DNA of 64,000 nucleotides from positions 62,001-126,000 of the forward strand of contig NZ_VJYD01000008.1 of the NCBI RefSeq assembly GCF_007341385.1, in the 5' to 3' direction. Under the pieces are notes generated by a model. That model was not told the origin of the DNA. It made no database searches and saw nothing but the letters and a program-made list of their open reading frames with translations. Shown here piece after piece: positions 60,947 through 64,000 of the stretch; the first letter of the stretch is position 1; each line of letters starts with the position of its first letter. The translations under genes and the position numbers were made by a program. The DNA is from Flavobacterium daemonense. GTDB taxonomy: Bacteria; Bacteroidota; Bacteroidia; Flavobacteriales; Flavobacteriaceae.

Positions 60947-61633
60947 CTATTCCACAGAAAACCTAAAACCTATTCCGTGTAAATTTTCAATTGAAATCCC
61001 TTTTTCACCGGTTAAAATTTTTCGGAGTCGGGAGATAAAAACGTCAAGGCTTCGTCCCATGAAATAGTCGTCGGTTCCCCAAAGTGCGGTTAAAATTTGT
61101 TCTCTTTTTAATACTAAATTTTTATTGTCCAGGAAAAGTTTCAGCAATTCGGCTTCGCGTTGTGTCAAGCTGATTTTTTCACTTTCATTAAAAAGAATAA
61201 AATTATTGGTATCAAATTTATACTTCCCAATTTCGTAGACCAGTTTTTCCAGCGGGATATTTTTTTGTGAACGTTTTAAAAAAATCTCAATTTTTAAAAG
61301 CAGTTCTTCAATGCTAAAAGGTTTTACCAAATAATCATCGGCACCTAAACGAAGTCCTCTTATTCGGTCTTCTTTTAAAGTTTTTGCAGAAAGAAAAATA
61401 ATCGGAATATCAGTATTTAATTTTCTGATCTCAGTTGCTAGATCAAAACCGTCCATTTTTGGCATCATAATGTCAAAAATGCAAATATCAAATTTTTCTC
61501 TTTTAAAGATTTGAAGTCCAAGTTGTCCATCAGAGCAATGCACAACATTATAGTTGTTTTGTTCCAAATTATCTTTGGTCAAAAAAGCCAAAGTTTCATC
61601 ATCTTCGGTATAAAGTATCTTGAACTGTTTCAT
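60947..61633 (-). CDS. OmpR-family response regulator
   Basis: 228 residues. Receiver domain 1-120 with phospho-acceptor Asp54 in CIFDIMMPKMDG, the Thr/Ser switch IIFLSAKT and Lys in LVKPFS. Winged-helix DNA-binding domain about 130-228, with LTQREAELLKLFLDNK and GRSLDVFISRLRKIL. The ATG overlaps the kinase stop by four bases. Target genes unknown. Confidence 0.95.
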   Translation of the reverse strand: MKQFKILYTEDDETLAFLTKDNLEQNNYNVVHCSDGQLGLQIFKREKFDICIFDIMMPKMDGFDLATEIRKLNTDIPIIFLSAKTLKEDRIRGLRLGADDYLVKPFSIEELLLKIEIFLKRSQKNIPLEKLVYEIGKYKFDTNNFILFNESEKISLTQREAELLKLFLDNKNLVLKREQILTALWGTDDYFMGRSLDVFISRLRKILTGEKGISIENLHGIGFRFSVE

Positions 61634-62892
61634 TTTTTATAAGGAATTGACAGTGTTATGGTAATGCCTTTTTCTGGGTTGTTTTCGGCTTTTATTTTCC
61701 AGTTTTGAAGACTGCAGATCTCTTTTACATAATATAAACCAAGTCCAAAACCGTTTACTTCGTTGCTTTTTTCGTTTTTTACGCGATAAAACTTATCAAA
61801 GATAAAAGAAATGTTTTTAGAAGGAATTCCGATTCCGTTGTCTATAAAAGCTAATTTTAAAATTTGATTTTCCAACGCAATTTTAACGACAATTTCTGGC
61901 TTTTCAATACAGTATTTTACGGCATTGTCAAGTAGATTATAAAGTAAATTGTGGAAATGAAAAACATCCGTTTCAATTTGATAATCGGGCGAAAGTGTTT
62001 CAATTTTAACCGTCGCTTCCGGATATTTTAATTGAATGTTCTGAATGGTTTCTTCAATAATCGGAACAATCAAAACGGTTTCTTTTTTTAATTCTAAAGG
62101 TGCATAATCTGATTTTGCAATGTTGAGAATCTTCTCAATATGATTATTCAGTTTATTGCTTTGATTGATGATAATGTCCGTGTAAGTATGCAGTTTTTTA
62201 TCTTCTTTAATTGGATTTTGCTCAATCAAATATTTAGATGCAATTAAAATAGAAGACAATGGAGTTTTGAATTCATGCGTCATATTATTGATGAAATCAC
62301 GCTGCAATTCAGAATATTTTTTTTGTTGCAAAAGTTTAAAAATCGAATAAACATAAATCAACAAAATCAAAATTAAAGCAGTTGAAAGCACAAACCAAAA
62401 ACGCATTGAACTGAATAAATAAGTGGTTTCATTAGGAAAACGAACCGCAAAATAATAAACCAGATTTTTGTGTTTTGGAAACGAAACGGTCTTTTTTACT
62501 TTCTCTTTTTGAGTAAGCGAAATATAATTTCCATAAACCATTTCGTCGCTTTGACAATTGTACATGGCATATTCGAAATCGGTTGTAATGTTCATTTTTT
62601 TGAATTCCGATTTCAGATAAAATTCTAAAATATCGGGTTCAAATTCATTGTCGATGTTTACAATATAATAGTCGTTTGAAACTTTTTTAACCGGATTTTG
62701 GCACGATGGTTCATGATCTTTTCCTTCATATAATTTTCGGGCAACTTCTAAAAGTGCAATATGTGCTTTTTGGCTCAGCTTTTTTTGTTCAAGTGTAAAA
62801 GCTTCTTTTGTCCAAAGCAATTGCGCTACCAAAATGCTTATTATGGCAATTAATCCGAGGAGGATGATACTGTTGAGTCTGTTGATTTTCAA
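61630..62892 (-). CDS. sensor histidine kinase
   Basis: 420 residues from a TTG start. Membrane helix at about 10-28, a periplasmic sensor region with a Cys pair (EPSCQNP and YNCQSDE), and a second helix at about 165-190. DHp domain with phospho-acceptor His in NNMTHEFKTPLSSIL (about 205), ATPase domain with N box NLLDNAVKY and G boxes IDNGIGIP and GFGLGLYYVKE. Partner of the response regulator that follows. Signal unknown; two Cys in the sensor suggest a disulfide or metal. Confidence 0.93.
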   Translation of the reverse strand: MKINRLNSIILLGLIAIISILVAQLLWTKEAFTLEQKKLSQKAHIALLEVARKLYEGKDHEPSCQNPVKKVSNDYYIVNIDNEFEPDILEFYLKSEFKKMNITTDFEYAMYNCQSDEMVYGNYISLTQKEKVKKTVSFPKHKNLVYYFAVRFPNETTYLFSSMRFWFVLSTALILILLIYVYSIFKLLQQKKYSELQRDFINNMTHEFKTPLSSILIASKYLIEQNPIKEDKKLHTYTDIIINQSNKLNNHIEKILNIAKSDYAPLELKKETVLIVPIIEETIQNIQLKYPEATVKIETLSPDYQIETDVFHFHNLLYNLLDNAVKYCIEKPEIVVKIALENQILKLAFIDNGIGIPSKNISFIFDKFYRVKNEKSNEVNGFGLGLYYVKEICSLQNWKIKAENNPEKGITITLSIPYKK

Positions 62893-63059
62893 GAAAAAAT
62901 GTCTTTTTTAAAAGTGTAATATTAATGAAAATTATGCTTAAAAATGGCCCTTAACAAGTCATTAACAAAGATTTGAAAGCGGTTAACAGCGATTTGATTT
63001 TATCTGGAATACTTTTGAAATACAAATTTAGAACTATAAACCATTTAAAATATTTAACT

Positions 63060-63473
63060 ATGAAAATGATCAAAATCTCCATGTTAGCATTGGCATTAGG
63101 ATTAATGTCTTTCTCAGCGGTTGCTCCTGTAAAATCTTTGGTTTCTGAAGTAAAAGAAACAGCAACGGCTTCTACAATTGTTTGGAAAGCAGAAACAGTT
63201 GATGTTGGCGAGATTCCGCAAGGAACTCCAAAAGCTATTGTTTACGAATTTAAAAACACTGGAAAAACAGCGGTTGTAATTACAAATGTTCAAGGATCTT
63301 GCGGCTGTACTGCAACTGATTATACAAAAGAACCGATTCAGCCAGGAAAAACAGCAAAAGTTACTGCGACTTATAACGCCGCAAACAAAGGTGCTTTTAC
63401 AAAAACAGTTACTGTTACAACGAGCGCCGAAACGACTCCTAAAGTATTGACTTTAAAAGGAACCGTTATTTAA
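63060..63473 (+). CDS. DUF1573 secreted protein
   Basis: 137 residues from ATG 63060; the frame runs upstream to 62973 but only this start gives a signal peptide (KISMLALALGLMSFSAVA). The mature part has WKAETVDVGEIPQGTPK, YEFKNTGKTAVVITNVQGS, CGCTATDYTKEPIQPG: an immunoglobulin-like fold with the Cys-Gly-Cys typical of DUF1573. Function unknown. Divergent from the kinase operon. Confidence 0.85.
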   Translation: MKMIKISMLALALGLMSFSAVAPVKSLVSEVKETATASTIVWKAETVDVGEIPQGTPKAIVYEFKNTGKTAVVITNVQGSCGCTATDYTKEPIQPGKTAKVTATYNAANKGAFTKTVTVTTSAETTPKVLTLKGTVI

Positions 63474-63501
63474 GAATTTTTATTAGGTTGGTTATATCAT
63501 G

Positions 63502-63534
63502 AGCCCAGATACGTAATGTATTTGGGCTTTTTTT
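63502..63534 (+). terminator. terminator of the DUF1573 gene
   Basis: AGCCCAGATAC, loop GTAAT, GTATTTGGGCT and a T run. 28 bases after the stop. Confidence 0.88.
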
Positions 63535-63551
63535 AATTATAAATTTTTATT

Positions 63552-63689
63552 TAACACATAGATGCATAGATTCTGTTTTGAAAAAAAGGATTAATAAGAA
63601 ACAAGTTTCTTTCACAGAGCCAAAATTATGTTTGTTTTAAATAAGTGAAACGCCTTTTTAAGCTAGAAAAACTATGTTTCTATGTGTTA
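63552..63689. repeat. ACACATAG inverted repeat pair
   Basis: TAACACATAGATGCATAG (63552-63569) is complementary at 16 of 18 positions to 63672-63689. Each arm is two ACACATAG-like 8-base units. The 102-base centre shows no other feature. Same 8-base period as other spacers. Confidence 0.65.
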
Positions 63690-63754
63690 GAATTAATTAC
63701 ACCCAAAGGCTTACTAATTATAAAAACTTTCCTATTTTTATTAAAAATTGTATT

Positions 63755-64000
63755 ATGAAAATCTGGTATCAGTTTATCGCCGCCGTTAGTCTTTTTGCAG
63801 TTATTTCATGTAATTCAAAAGGAGAGAAAAAAGAAGAAATCCAACCAAAAGCAAAAGCCGAAATTCCTGAACTCAAACTCTCAATTGACAGTTTGAAGAT
63901 TACTGCTTTTTATACAGAATATCCAAAATTGGCTAAATTTCAAGATGAGGTTCAAGCTTTATACAAAAAGAATAAATCAACGCAGTTGTGGCAGGACAAC
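63755..64000 (+). CDS. lipoprotein, probable L,D-transpeptidase N-terminus (partial)
   Basis: First 82 codons only; the gene runs off the window. The lipobox ends AVISC (Cys19), followed by a Lys/Glu-rich linker and LKITAFYTEYPKLAKFQDEV, then ALYKKNKSTQLWQDN. The last pieces look like the start of the YcbB-type scaffold domain in Bacteroidota murein L,D-transpeptidases (F-Y..n..W pattern). The catalytic domain is not in view, so the call is tentative. Confidence 0.5.
   Translation, partial: MKIWYQFIAAVSLFAVISCNSKGEKKEEIQPKAKAEIPELKLSIDSLKITAFYTEYPKLAKFQDEVQALYKKNKSTQLWQDN

Noticed and set aside
1..64000. tRNA or rRNA genes
   Set aside because: I saw no cloverleaf-like sequence or rRNA core by eye; a tRNAscan-SE run would settle this.

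Overview
The window is AT-rich bacterial chromosome that reads like a Flavobacterium or close relative (Bacteroidota). The evidence is the gene content: rpmB-rpmG followed by a 50-residue DUF4295 gene, an enlarged SecA without a C-terminal zinc motif, a YARHG lipoprotein, a TonB receptor beside a PepSY membrane protein, BshC, DUF721 and many short lipoproteins. Many genes also have a TAnnTTTG box, the -7 element of the Bacteroidota primary sigma factor, 15 to 60 bases upstream. The species assignment is inference. I see no rRNA, tRNA, CRISPR array, transposase or prophage.

Layout. 1-9.8 kb: purB, a sirtuin, a TrmH-type methyltransferase, a YARHG lipoprotein/DUF2306 pair, and a metal-uptake-like block (PepSY protein, TonB-dependent receptor, small Cys-containing secreted protein). 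9.9-20.5 kb: mostly minus-strand housekeeping genes, including secA, a DUF2795 gene, a cobalamin adenosyltransferase, a LolD/MacB-type ATPase, a methyltransferase, an FKBP lipoprotein and an ABC-F protein. 20.9-37.3 kb: one long plus-strand surface-polysaccharide locus. It holds a cytidylyltransferase, GDP-fucose synthesis (fcl, gmd), a Wzx-like flippase, an acetyltransferase, a Wzy-like polymerase, several glycosyltransferases, a WecB/TagA/CpsF enzyme, a WcaJ-like initiating transferase, a Wza-like export lipoprotein and a Wzc-like tyrosine kinase. It ends in a 27-bp perfect hairpin, and the matching CpsB-type phosphatase faces it on the other strand. 38.3-49 kb: an HGSNAT-like membrane acyltransferase, an outer-membrane barrel, a GT2 enzyme, a 2-oxo acid dehydrogenase E2, an exonuclease, a FAH-family hydrolase, an HPt protein, cinA, the rpmB-rpmG-DUF4295-ftsY cluster and a 59-residue membrane protein. 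49-64 kb: a serine hydrolase, lipoproteins, DUF721, ndk, a second HGSNAT-like protein, bshC, an MHS transporter, a B12/radical SAM protein, a small GIY-YIG nuclease gene, an MBL-fold hydrolase, a two-component system, a DUF1573 protein and the start of a probable L,D-transpeptidase.

The genes are mostly ordinary; the spacers are not. Several families of short repeats recur: (1) period-8 tandem repeats often folded as inverted pairs; (2) CACGAATT-type repeats, two of them directly after a 17-19 base T run; (3) a 33-bp perfect palindrome present twice; (4) two copies of a structured, RNA-like element sharing a GGCATCC core; (5) a 38-bp inverted repeat next to the lone GIY-YIG gene, with a related-looking palindrome inside the radical SAM coding sequence. 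Items 4 and 5 are the best candidates for an under-described system.
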